NCBI GenBank assembly: GCA_020747015.1 | Contig: JAGTJM010000063.1 | Location: 1-64,000, forward strand | DNA: 64,000 bases | Reading direction: 5' to 3' | Source: Pyrenochaeta sp. MPI-SDFR-AT-0127 | Lineage: Eukaryota; Ascomycota; Dothideomycetes; Pleosporales; Cucurbitariaceae | The notes under the pieces: model-generated | Database searches by the model: none | The model's input: the letters and a program-made list of their open reading frames with translations, nothing else | What the model was told of the DNA's origin: nothing | Translations under genes and position numbers: made by a program | In this document: in pieces, positions 22,262 through 33,336 of the stretch | Layout of the letters: every line of letters begins with the position of its first letter | Position numbering within the stretch: the stretch's first letter is position 1

Positions 22262-22642
22262 AGAGAAAGAAATTATTCTCCAAGACATAGAAAACGTCTT
22301 AGCCATGCCTTGGAGATGCGCAAAAAGAGGGCCTGAAATACACAGGATTCTTGACACTTCTAATTCAGCTATAAATACTTCGTAGAGGCATTGATCTAGG
22401 ATTTTGGAAGCTTGCTCCGACTTGCATGAAATGCAAATTATCGTCATATAATCACAGCTCCAGCCATTGACTTTTCCACATTGTGACTAAGTGTGTGAAG
22501 CGTACGAGAATAAGTCAACCATGGGTCACCCATTGACAATGTTGAGACAAATCCAATGTACGGTTGGTTAATTCAAATATGACCGACAAATGCATCAACT
22601 TCAGGCGCTATGTCAAAACTAGACGTACATACATACACAGCA

Positions 22643-24320
22643 CTACTCGTATAGTGATCTACATTCCCAACTTGCCGCATCATCCGCATTACCGATTCCC
22701 TTGTACTTGGCTTGCTTAGGGTACATGCATAGTGGCCGTTGTCTAGATACTTCGGTATGTAGTGTTTCGTTGGCATACTTTGTTCCGATGATTTGATCTG
22801 GCGCATTGCCGTCTTCCACCCATGCCACCATGGCGAGTAAGGCGTCATGCTCCTTGTCTTCATATCCGGGTACGCCGTGAACTGTTGGACCAAGTCGCCC
22901 TGCTTGATTCGGACCTGCAAAGTACCAGGGAGCGTTCACATCCGTACCCGAGCAATGGCCCATTCCGGGCACAAAGAAGAATCGGAAGAACGAATCTACT
23001 TCGATTCCTTTGGGCTTCAGCGCGCGGTAAACTTGATTGTAGAAGTAGGGTAGCGAATTTGTTGGAATATGCGCATCGCTCATGCCATGGTAGGATAGTA
23101 TTTTCCCTCCCTTAGTATGATAAGAGGAGAGGTCAAACCCGACAGTGGCATTGCCTGGATCGGTACGATCCGCTAGGCGTTGAATATCTTCATTGAAGTC
23201 CTGCCATGGCCAATTTGCACCAAACCCCAAGAAATACTGAACATAGCCTGTACCTAGTGGGTTTGGGGCGTCAGATGAGAGATGTATAGGCCAATTACCC
23301 TCGCTGCCGAAGTTGAGATGGGGATAGAAGAAGGTCTGGTTCTCGCCCACAAAGTCGTTGTAAAGGTTATAAAGTGTAGAGATTTGAGGGGAGGTAAGAC
23401 AGCCTGCTGCTGTAGAATTTGTGATATCCACGCCGCAAAGAAGCTCTTCTGGACGGAAGTTGCATCCATCAGGATCGGAAATTATGCCATCTTTGAGTCC
23501 ATCCTGCGGATCACACTGCTTTAGAACCTCTCCCTTGATCGCTGGAAATAGGGCTGGCGGTATGTGGTAATCTGCTGTAGTGGGCAAATTGTATGAAGCA
23601 ACTTTGACGGTCCATGGTTGGAGATGAGACGTCCACCAAGCTGGCGCGCCCGCGATGATGCCATCAAAATCTTCTGGGTACAATTCCGCTTCTTTCAGGC
23701 CTTGGCGTCCACCGGTTGAGCAGCCGGCGTAGTAGTTGTAAGAGATATCCTTGGTGTAATAAGCTGAAATAATGGCTTTGGCTGTAACAACCGAACCGTG
23801 CATAGCGAGATGGCCCCAATTCTCTATCTTTCCGGGTTGGTTATATGCCCAAGTCCCGTCAATTGAAGATGAATTGTGACCAGTATCAGTCGACATTGTC
23901 GCGAAACCATATCGAACTCCAGGGCTCTGCACTCGAATTAGTTCAGATTTTCGATGATGGGATTAAGAAACGTACCATATCCAGCCAGTTTATGCCTCCT
24001 GCAAATCCGCCATTACCAACAGCGAGAAACCGGTCATTCCAATTCTCAGGTAAGAACAGGCCAAATCCAAACGTTGTATTTCCAATCGACTGTACTTGAA
24101 CGGAGACTGCACATAAAGCTGGTAATCCGACTGGGCTGGTTGGATAGCCCGTGTCGCTTTTTGGCACCTGGAAAGTCGAGTTCGCTGGTACAGCTAGCGC
24201 GAAATTGACACTCGCATTTGATGGAAGGATAGATTGGATCGATTTCGATGAGCATTCTAGCGCACCTACAGCTCCTACAAGCGCCCCTATCCCAAACAGC
24301 GAGTCCCACCGCATTGTCAT
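22643..24320 (-). CDS. Secreted tannase / feruloyl esterase family protein
   Basis: Extracellular esterase that would cleave gallate or hydroxycinnamate esters of plant polyphenols or cell-wall polysaccharide. Exons 24320-23976 and 23926-22643 (49-base intron) encode 542 residues. A signal peptide is visible (SLFGIGALVGAVGALECSS). The family's CS-D-HC active-site set is complete: AGCSTGG with Ser about 185, SYHGMSDAHIP with the Asp, and PGMGHCSG with the His and its paired Cys. Several N-x-S/T sites suit secretion. The start at 24320 gives the signal peptide; an ATG six bases later is equally possible. Convergent with the HET pseudogene. Tannase and feruloyl esterase cannot be separated by sequence alone. 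Confidence 0.92.
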
Positions 24321-27300
24321 GTAGGTCTTGATCAATTGTGTTGAGGTTTGTGAAGATCTACTAGTAAAGGGGCTGGAGCGACCTGCTTTAAGAGCGGCAT
24401 TGTAATTGTGCTAGATCGTAAATGACGCTGCGAGTGAGGGGATCTACATGCTACATGAACCTATCCGACTGCCGTGATATATCTCCGCTCGAAACAGCCT
24501 GGGGTATTGGAGGATCTGCCGTGGTTGTGCCGGGGAAATCGTTAGTGTCGTGGAGAAGATTTCCCGCTTCATTTCTCCTAGCTTATGTTGTGTGTTCTAT
24601 GCTGCCGGTGAATAGTCCTCATAACTTTCGACGGTCTTCCTGGTACATGGCTGCGATGGGTATACAATTACTACACATTGAACGTTCTGCTGGTTTTGCG
24701 AGACTGGTCTTGGTCGCATTGTTCTTTCAATGTATAGATATGCAAAACATGGGGTTTGGCTCATCCTCGTCAAAAGAGATCGTTGTTCTTAGGTGCCCCA
24801 CCATCGTTGTGTGGGGCCTTTTCCCTGCATGATTTTAGGATTCAGCGGCTGGTTATGACAAGCTGATAACTGGGTTCTGAGTACAATCAGCTTTAGGCGA
24901 AAATATCCCGTAGTGATGATGGCATACAGGCTTTGTCAGACCTCGTGATTTGATTTGAGTGGAGAGGGATAAACATTTTCGCTGCCAACTTCACTTTCTA
25001 CGGAGCTTGAAGATTTAATACATCACGAAACCTTCAGCTCCCAATGCGTCAAAGCCAGAAGTGCAATCATTAGAAATATCGATCAAATTAGTCATTGGAG
25101 ACTTAGCTGTGCAGCAACTTTCGACGTGGATTGCTCGTGAGGTAATCAACCACTTTCGGAATTGTTGAAACATGATCAAAAAGATAAGACATGAGATGAT
25201 CGTGAAACAAACGCTTCGAAATAGGCTTGTATATCGTGGCCCTTGCCTTGGTGGGCCAAATTCAACAGACAATGTTGACCAAGGTAGGCGGGCGAACTCT
25301 TTTCGTTCACCAGTATGTTGCATTAATATTATACACTATAAGAAATCCATTCGTCAGTGCACTACCAGCGCCTCTCATAAGATCCCTGTGCTTAAGACAC
25401 TTGGTATAAGTTCCGTCAAACATAAAAGTTGATGGAAGTTTGTGGAAAATAATTCTTCCGCAACCTAGGAATCGGAGACCACACAGACCTTACGAAGTGC
25501 CAAAACCAATTTCGCCCTGGTTTTTGAATAGAACGGCATTATTTTGAAGCTATTCGTTCGAATATTCCGCTGGCTGATTCCGCTCCACCGGCTCCAATCA
25601 GCTCCCAGCTCCATGTTGTCGAACGGTTACGGATACGGATGGCCAGTTCCAGGGTAGGCATGAGACGGCACCCGGAAGAAAATTAACGCACCCTATTAAG
25701 ATCTTTGGTTGGATATAGCGCAATTCTGAGAATGGATCGCATCAGTTATGGACGAATCTACCCGCCATTTCATCCAAGAAACACTGCATGAGCGTAAGGC
25801 AAGGAGAACTTCTGCGGCAAACCATATGAACCTACTGTGCCTGCGTATCGAGGAATTGATCAATTTTGCCTCCACCACATACACACAACTTCCATTATCT
25901 TATATTCTGGAACCGTAAATACTGAAGGTAGTCTAGCTGCAGATAGAATGAGAAAGAATGCCTGAGAGACAATTGAACATAATGATAGAACATTCGATAT
26001 TCCTCACAGAATTGTATATATCGATGCTGCATGATTGTTGGCGTCACTTGTTTTGATTGATCTCGCTACCAGCATGATTCCTCTCCAGAGCACTCTGAAA
26101 ACTGCTGACTATCATGTTCGCCACTCCACGTTGTTCCAACCCCTTGGATGTTTGTCAACTTGAATTCTCAATTTTTTTTTGTGTTCTAAAATAGCAAGCA
26201 TGCCAATGTTATTAAGAACCGCCACATTATTTGTTTTGCCATGATCCCAACCTGCTTTCTCCCGTTGCCTGCGCTAGACAAGTTTAGTAGAACGCATCGA
26301 TAAGTCTGTGGAGAGTAAGCAAGTACATTGCATATGCTTAATTTCCTAGTTTGGAATTCGAAGTACCTCACATCAACGATCAATGCAAGGTAATTACTTG
26401 ACAACAGATTCCCACCAGGTACTGAAAAGTATTAAAAACAGGCCCAAGGTTCTGCCATGAAATGTAAAAATACAATTGTTCGACCCTGTTCTCGGATAGA
26501 GAAGGCACAACCCGGTACGGCGCGATAGCGAATGCTTGGTTGTTGTATCTTAGACTTTGCACTCAAGGACCCATCCAAGCGGACGCGAGCAATAATGCAA
26601 GAGTCACAAAGCCTACAGAGCAGTACGGTACGCCCCTAGCGAATGATCCTAGCAGTGATCTCCATATGCGCTCATATATATCTACTTCGGTTGCTATATC
26701 CCTCCAGATAACCTGACCCGGCAGTCGGGAACAAAGTGGCTTGCAGTATCACTCCACTGCTTGAACTCCTCATTACCACATTTCCCTTTTCTAAACACGT
26801 GTCCTGTCAATGTCATATTCGAAAATTGATAAATTATTTTCATATAAAGTTATGTCTACTATTGACATTGATCCAGGATCAAACTTGTGGAATGCTTATT
26901 TTTTGATGTTAAGAGCAAAACTCTATATTCTTTCCCGATGAGCCATATTTCCTGACCCACACATTGGCTCGCACATAAACTCCGGGCAGGTGCATGATCG
27001 TTTCGCCATCGCTCCCAGCGGCGTTTGTGGCCAACCCCTTGTTTCATGATGGACGGCTACTACCCGGCCGCCTCGATGTATGCTCATACTACGTATGGGA
27101 AGAGGCGTATTGATTTTCCTGGGAGAGGAATCACACTACATGTGGTAGTTTTCAAGAGTGTCTATCTAAATGAAAAGCCCATCTGGGTTATTTCAGGAAC
27201 ACCGAAATTTGCGCTGCACGTCAAATCTCTAGGGGGACAAAGGGTGTCGACAGACAGCGTTCCATGAATAGCGACTTGCATCATCAAAACGAGGAGTCGG

Positions 27301-29381
27301 CAGCTGATTGTCAGGGTACAATTTCAGCTTTGGGAAAGGTGCTTGTCGCGTCGCGTAGGCCCATTGAATAACCTTCAGAACAATGCCCTGTGGCGTCCGG
27401 CATCTTCCGCACAAAAGGTAAGTTTTGGCAGAATGTCACTCGAGTACTGTATCGCAGGGGCAAAAAAAATATGCGTTCAACAAGATCGATTCAGTGATTG
27501 AGCTGAGTCTACCTAGGGGACCAAGGCAATGGTCTGTTGAGGTGGCGATGGCCAATGGCAATTTGCAGCGCTGAGCAGATTAAAATATGACTGCATTTCA
27601 TTGTAGTGTAAACGTGCGTAAGACTAGGATAAGTTGAGGTGTACCACTCAAGGTACCATGAAATTGGATGCCCATGAGTCGATTAGCTCAAGCTTGTCAA
27701 TTTACCCACGGTACCTGAACACTTGCCGCGCATGGTAGAATGAAGTGGTGGATGCCACAGGCATTAGGACTGATGGCACGAAAGGCATTAAAATATAATT
27801 ACTATCTATTGTCGGATAAGACACGTGAAGCCTGGAGGAGAGAGAAGGATGAGTACCATGTTGGTTGTGCAGCTTCCGAAGCCTTTCAGTGAGAGATGTT
27901 CAGGTTCCGAGTCGAAAATATCCAGGGTCTCTTGGTATGTCGGATCGTAGACTGACTCATTCCAGAGTCAAAGCAGCGACAACCTTGCGCTTCGAGTCAA
28001 GTCAATATGGAGGTCAGTCAGCGGCTATGATCGGGATCTCGCATCGATCGATAAACAATCTTTGTTCGCTAATCTCTTTGGCCTTGCCAGCAGGGGTTTA
28101 CACTCATCACGAAGATCATGTGGGTGCACTCTTTGTTAGGCCTTACACATCTATGAATGTATGCCAGCGAGGAGCTTCCGCGGAAAGCGCGTAATTTCAA
28201 TATAGTCAGGGTAAGGTAGAGATGCTCAGGGTTCAATTAATGACAGCTGACGTAGGGATTTCCGATCTATATGCGATGCAGGACAGAAGGTTTGCCGCCT
28301 TACAAAGCCAAGAGACGTGTGGGAAAACACCACGTACGATACGCACAAGCCATTGATCGCTCCGAACTCGGATGAGTTCATTATGCGAGTTTGCAATCAG
28401 GCAACCGAATCAGGCATGCGACATAGACCCAGTGGGACGGGATGCCCGATGAGAATAGGCCCGACGTGTGCAGGTGGCACCTCAGATGAAATGCAGGGCG
28501 GTGCTCTGGTTCACTCATGGGCGGTTGAGTACCTTCCGACGCGCGATGCTTACATTGAAAGTTTGCGCGTACAACGACCGAAGGTGGTAGGTTTAAAGCA
28601 ACATGGACTATGTGGGCACATATGTCTCCGAGGGGCGTCGCTGGCTCAAAAAGCGCTCTGTATTCACACTCGTCCGGCCATTTCCAAGGTTCAGGTCCGG
28701 CGAAGCCACAAGAAAAGCTGGTCGAAGGTCCAGATTAGGTTTCGTGTGGTGCTGCAGGTGATGTAGCGCCGTTGGTTTGGGTCCGTTCAAGCTAAGCAGG
28801 TTAGTTTGTGCCGCGGGGCGGAAGACCCCATGAGAGATGCTGATTGGGGAGATGAGCAGAACGATACGGCAAGGACGAAAGGTCTGAGCAGGTCTGAGCT
28901 GACTGGTGCGGATGGTTTTCCGGCTGGCTATACGGCATCGACATTTTAGCTTCGACATCGTGGGGGAAGGTTGAAACGATCCGAGGCTGTGCCTTGGCGG
29001 TCTTGACGCACGTTGAAATAGCTTTGGGCATCAGCACCGCATGCAGCATCTCTACAGTGAAGGACATCGTAATCTTATCATGGAGTCGGCATACTACTGG
29101 ATACTACAAGCCTCTAAATTAGACGCGCGGCGCTGCTGTCGCTAGACTTTGTACGTGATGCATCATCAAGACTTAAACCCCACGGTAAGAACGACTAAAC
29201 TCACCGGCTTGCCATTAAGGTATGCAGCCGCGTAGCATTGTTACACACCTATCGTACAAGCACCTACTAATACAATGTCATAATACGTAAAGGACGGGCA
29301 GAGGATGCTGCAAGGTCTGCATGGGCAAGTAGACGGGGAGAGCGCGGTGCTTTTCCATAGCTCTCAAGCCGTTGCCTGGAC
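24321..29381. other. 5 kb gene-poor stretch
   Basis: The first few hundred bases are the tannase promoter side. Beyond about 24.9 kb the DNA is AT-leaning, with only short frames on both strands and none that I can relate to a protein family or transposon. The region from about 28.3 to 29.1 kb is more GC-rich but still lacks a credible coding frame. No terminal inverted repeats, long direct repeats or tRNA were noticed by eye. It may be decayed sequence, a lineage-specific non-coding locus, or hold repeats too eroded to read without a database. Confidence 0.45.
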
Positions 29382-30198
29382 TTAGGCAGTCTTTGGTTTC
29401 TTCTTCCCAATATTGTAGCCCCACTTCCTCAGTGTCTTGACGACCTTTGGGAGGACGGCGGCCGTAAGCGGTACGCGTAGGAATATGAGGGATTTGTGTA
29501 CCAGGTAGGCCAGACCAAGTTGCGTCCAAATTGCTATCGTTCAAGTCAGCTTTGAAGCGCTTGTGGAGGCATGGAAGAGCCGTACTTGCGTTCGCTCCGC
29601 TCTCAGCACGCATTGTGAGTCCATCGGCGCCCAGGTTCCCTTCACTTGCGGCAGCCTCAGCCAGCTCGCTGGCCGTGGTCTTCTCTGTTGACTTGGTGCC
29701 CGCCTCTGGAAAAGCCAGTCTCACGAGGGTCCAGAAGGCATCCTTGACGATATCTTCGTAGTGGCCGATTCGCTCTGTTCCAAGCAGCCGGACGGCCAGG
29801 AAGCAGAAGGGGAAATCCAGGAGGGACAGGCCAAAATAGACGCCAACAGCAGTCCAGCCATACTCGCGAGACAGCTGCTTCAGCCTCTGCGAAAGCGATG
29901 GAGCGGGCTCTGGACTGCCGAGGTGCGGCGTGGGGTCGTGGTGCTGTGGGTTGGGTTTGTCGCTCTTGAAGCGGGCAGATCGGAAGCGGCGGGCGAGGGC
30001 GGCGCGTTGATGGCGAAAGTACAGCAGGACACTGCGCTCCAGAGTCGTATTCGGGATCCTTGACCTTGCACAAGGCCGGGTCGCCGTGAAGAAGGCGCGG
30101 AGCAACGGCGGCAATGGTGGCGCTGCCGAACTTCTCGCAGGCGTTGCGAACAGGAGCGGCCCCGTGCCCGTCCAGATGCGTGAGACTCGTGTCTTCAT
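29382..30198 (-). CDS. Mitochondrial DUF1279 (FAM210-like) membrane protein
   Basis: Inner-membrane-type protein of the DUF1279/FAM210 family, linked in other eukaryotes to mitochondrial translation and homeostasis. Exons 30198-29586 and 29533-29382 (52-base intron) encode 254 residues. The first 100 residues are Arg/Ala/Pro-rich without clear acids, as in a presequence. The domain starts SLSQRLKQLSREYGWTAVGV, continues with a hydrophobic GLSLLDFPFCFLAVRLLG segment, and after an acidic loop resumes past the intron as WTQLGLAYLVHKSLIFLRVP and TAAVLPKVVKTLRKWGYNIGK. Reading through the intron would replace this conserved C-terminus by an unrelated tail, so the spliced form is preferred. Confidence 0.88.
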
Positions 30199-32600
30199 GG
30201 CGCCTGCTGTCAGAGGCTGTGTCGAGTGAATGGCTCCTCACGTGCAGCACGTCGGATCAGCGACCGTCACAGAGTCTGGTTTCATCAGAGTGAATGTCGA
30301 CGCGGCGTGACGGGGAAGCGTCCAGGAACTCGCGACCAGGGTCTCCGGCGGAACTAAATTCCGGCTCCTCCTCCGGCTCCTCCGCGGCGTGGCCACGAGC
30401 ATCCAGGGCACAACAGGAACAAGGCTTTCGTCTTCTGCAACAACCACGCATCGTGGTCCGTCCTTGCTGCATGCCAGCAATCTCGTCGTATCTGTACTCT
30501 GCGTGTTTATCGAAATGCAATCGGAGTCATTCGGCTTCGACTCGGCTTGATTTGAATTGCAGGGTCCTCATGTACCCTGAGTCGCTTGACAGCGCCCGAT
30601 TCCCTTGGGACACTCGCTCTCGTACTCGGAAAGGAAGGACTTGCTATCTCGCTCCTGAACATAGGCAGCTCCTCTGCACAATCCAGCAATCAATGGGCGT
30701 TGGTACAGGGCGCTGGAGGCCGAGGTTTTCCTCTGATGCAACAGCGACATGGTCGGCACCAGCGGCATTGGATCCAGGAACGTTTCGTCTGTTCTTACCG
30801 CAGGGTCCCCAGTAGCCCGGAACCTGTTCGAAGACTGGGCCCCTCTTGCCGTAGTTCTCTGCAATTTACCGCAATATTCCTGGCACGGGATGCTCCTTTG
30901 CAACCAGCACCCTTGGCAGTGGGAGAGTTGCGCCCAGGGGTAATTTCACGCGCGGTCAGATGATATCCTGGCGAGAGCGTTAGGCTGCATCGACCAGAGG
31001 GTGGCCAAGAGCTTCCCCGAACAGTCTCGAAGCGTGCACTCGGCAAACACATGTTGCAAGCAGGCCTCCAAACAGGCATAGTGGGACCCTCCTTGCGGGC
31101 AGGTCCTGGCGGAACGTGGGCAGCATGCAATGCATGCTCGACTCGTCTTTCCTGTCCTGCTGCTTGTGCAACATGACGTGGGCACCACTTGCCACAGCAG
31201 ACCCAAAAGTCCCACGGCCACAACAGCCCCCATTGGATGAGGCCCAGTCTGTGATGCTGCTTACTGCTGCTGCTGCTGCTTTGATGCCTGACTACATGAT
31301 GGCGAAGTTTCGATATTGCGGCTGCATCGTCGATCGCGAGCCGTTGTGGTTGATGCTCTCGTACCAACCCCCTCCCCCTTCCCAACTGAATTTCACATCA
31401 TGAATTCTAAACTGCGGGGCACGACGCGCAGTTACATTAATCGGCCGTGCAGGCCAACTCTGTCTGTATGCGAACCTGTTCGCTGGGACCAGTAGCGCCG
31501 CCTTGGAACAGGAGAGCTCTCCGTTGCAGAAATGTCATTCAACACTCGACGCACTGGTGCCACAAGTTCAGCCTCTGGGCCTTCCTGTTATTACCCCGGC
31601 GCACCTCGCCTTGCATAACATGAAAATCGAACAGCAAAGTGCACTCGGCCTGGAATACGGCTGCGTGGGATTTCCCTGCGCAGCGCGGGTTGGGAGGGTG
31701 GAAGGCGTTGATTTCCTGCGGACCCAGCCGGACTCTAGCATTTTCCAACGTCTCACATTAGCCTATTTCGACCTGACACGGTTCCACACATGCTCCGCTG
31801 CGCCTTTGGGCTCTCGACTCGAGTGGCTGCTTGACTTTTGTATTTTGTGGTGATGCGCGCTGCACTACCCGGCGCCAGGTCCCACTGCCGAACCAGCACC
31901 TCACAACCCAGCATCGCGAGGATCCAGCTCCCCTACTGCATGCCGCCCTGTTCCGCTACTCACTCCACCCCCCCGTCATCAAACAAGCTCGCTCTTTCTC
32001 CTCCGCTAACGCTATTGAGAACCATCTCCAACACGGCTCGGCGCTTAGCTGCGAAGGTTTGCAAAGAGCAAACAAAGTTTTCGGCGTTCTGACAACCCTG
32101 CAACCGCACCAGTCTCAAACTTTGGGCTACTGGTATCGAGCTGACGAGTGGCAGAGAACATTATTCATCTACCCAGGCTTAAAATCCCTTTCTCAGAGAC
32201 GCGTCACCGCCTTGATTGGCCCGCAGCCACAAGCACTTCTCTTTGTGTTCTTCCATCCCGGAGTTTCGGACAGGGCTCCTGTTCCACAGCGACGTGCATC
32301 TTTTCTGGGAGCTCGGCTGAACTCTGGACTTGTCCCTCCCCCTGTGCAAGCTCGGCGCCGTCCGTCACTTCCTGGCAGACCGGGGGCCTGGCCTCAGGCA
32401 TTCGTGGGACGGATAGTCTGCAGTCTGGTGTCACACCCATTCCTTCGCTTCACAACCTGACAGCGCCCAAAACGGCACACTCCCGGAGCCAACTGTTTGA
32501 GGTTCGACTAAGCTCTCACCCTACGCAGCTGCATGACTTTTTGCTCAGGATCTGCCTGTCTCTCCACGTGGGTTTGATCTCATTCTCAGAATGCCCATTT
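30199..32600. other. Gene-poor, GC-rich stretch
   Basis: 2.4 kb between the DUF1279 start and the promoter of the small plus-strand gene. Many frames of 60 to 200 codons exist on both strands, but they overlap each other, lack family resemblance and look like GC-driven shadows. A short CTG run lies at about 31260-31282. It should contain the DUF1279 promoter. Confidence 0.45.
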
Positions 32601-32612
32601 AAGTGCTTTCGG

Positions 32613-32800
32613 TATATATACTACCCGCCCACACTATTCCACGCCTTGCGTGACACCTTACCTTAGCATCCTATCACTCGTCTTCTCAAGTCTTGCCGAC
32701 TGACTCACCTTCTTTTATTCTCACATCTCTCCCCTCTTCAATTGCTCCTTCCTCTCTTGTTTAGCCCTATCAGCGAGCAATATACTCTACATTAGACGAC
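32613..32800 (+). promoter_or_regulatory. Core promoter and pyrimidine-rich leader
   Basis: A TATATATA box at 32613-32620 is followed by a strongly CT-rich stretch (about 32670-32765, with tracts such as CTTCTTTTATTCTC and CTCTCCCCTCTTC) leading to the ATG at 32801. TATA plus CT-rich leader is typical of highly expressed filamentous-fungal genes. Expression is inferred, not shown. Confidence 0.55.
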
Positions 32801-33085
32801 ATGGGTGGTAACACAGAATATATAGCAGGCCACGGCTACCTATCTCTCAGTCAAGCTGTACACGTCGCTCAAAATAGCGAAGGCGGCGTCGACCAGCGTC
32901 TGGCTCAATTTCTCGAAAAACAACTTGCAATAGTCTGGTCGAAATTAAACGCTCAACCAAATACATACATTCTCCCTTCAGACGAGTTTGCTCTTATGAA
33001 CTATTATCGGACTCGTTTTGGCGACAACGAAATTGTCAGAAGCGCAACAAGACGGTTTTGGGACAACCACAAAGGATCTCAATAA
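32801..33085 (+). CDS. Small 94-residue protein of unknown function
   Basis: Single-exon protein of 94 residues that I cannot assign to a named family. It is mostly helical, with a SLSQAVHVAQ helix, an LAQFLEKQLAIVWSKL helix and a C-terminal stretch YILPSDEFALMNYYRTRFG ending RRFWDNHKG. The aromatic-rich C-terminal part looks conserved-type rather than random. There is no signal peptide, membrane helix or cysteine. The TATA box and CT-rich leader support it as an expressed gene. It lies 251 bases upstream of the PNGase A gene on the same strand. Confidence 0.65.
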   Translation: MGGNTEYIAGHGYLSLSQAVHVAQNSEGGVDQRLAQFLEKQLAIVWSKLNAQPNTYILPSDEFALMNYYRTRFGDNEIVRSATRRFWDNHKGSQ

Positions 33086-33336
33086 GCGCCGTCTCCACCA
33101 CTTTGCACCTTCCACGTTTCATGAGGTATATTCTAGGTTTCCGGTCGCACTTGTCACCATGCTGATTCTTCTCAGACGGCAAACTCATACTGACAGCCGT
33201 TTCCTTTTCTGGCGTTTTAAGCATTGTAAAATATTGCCCTTCTTTGCACGATACCTCTAACGTTGGCGTTAACGGCGTTCCTTGCAGTAGCAACGCTCTA
33301 CTAGCCAGGGTTTCACATCATCTTGGGGGTTCAAAA

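Noticed and set aside
30294..31403. Several 100 to 196 codon frames on both strands
   Set aside because: They overlap one another in GC-rich DNA, have no domain wording, and no convincing splice links.
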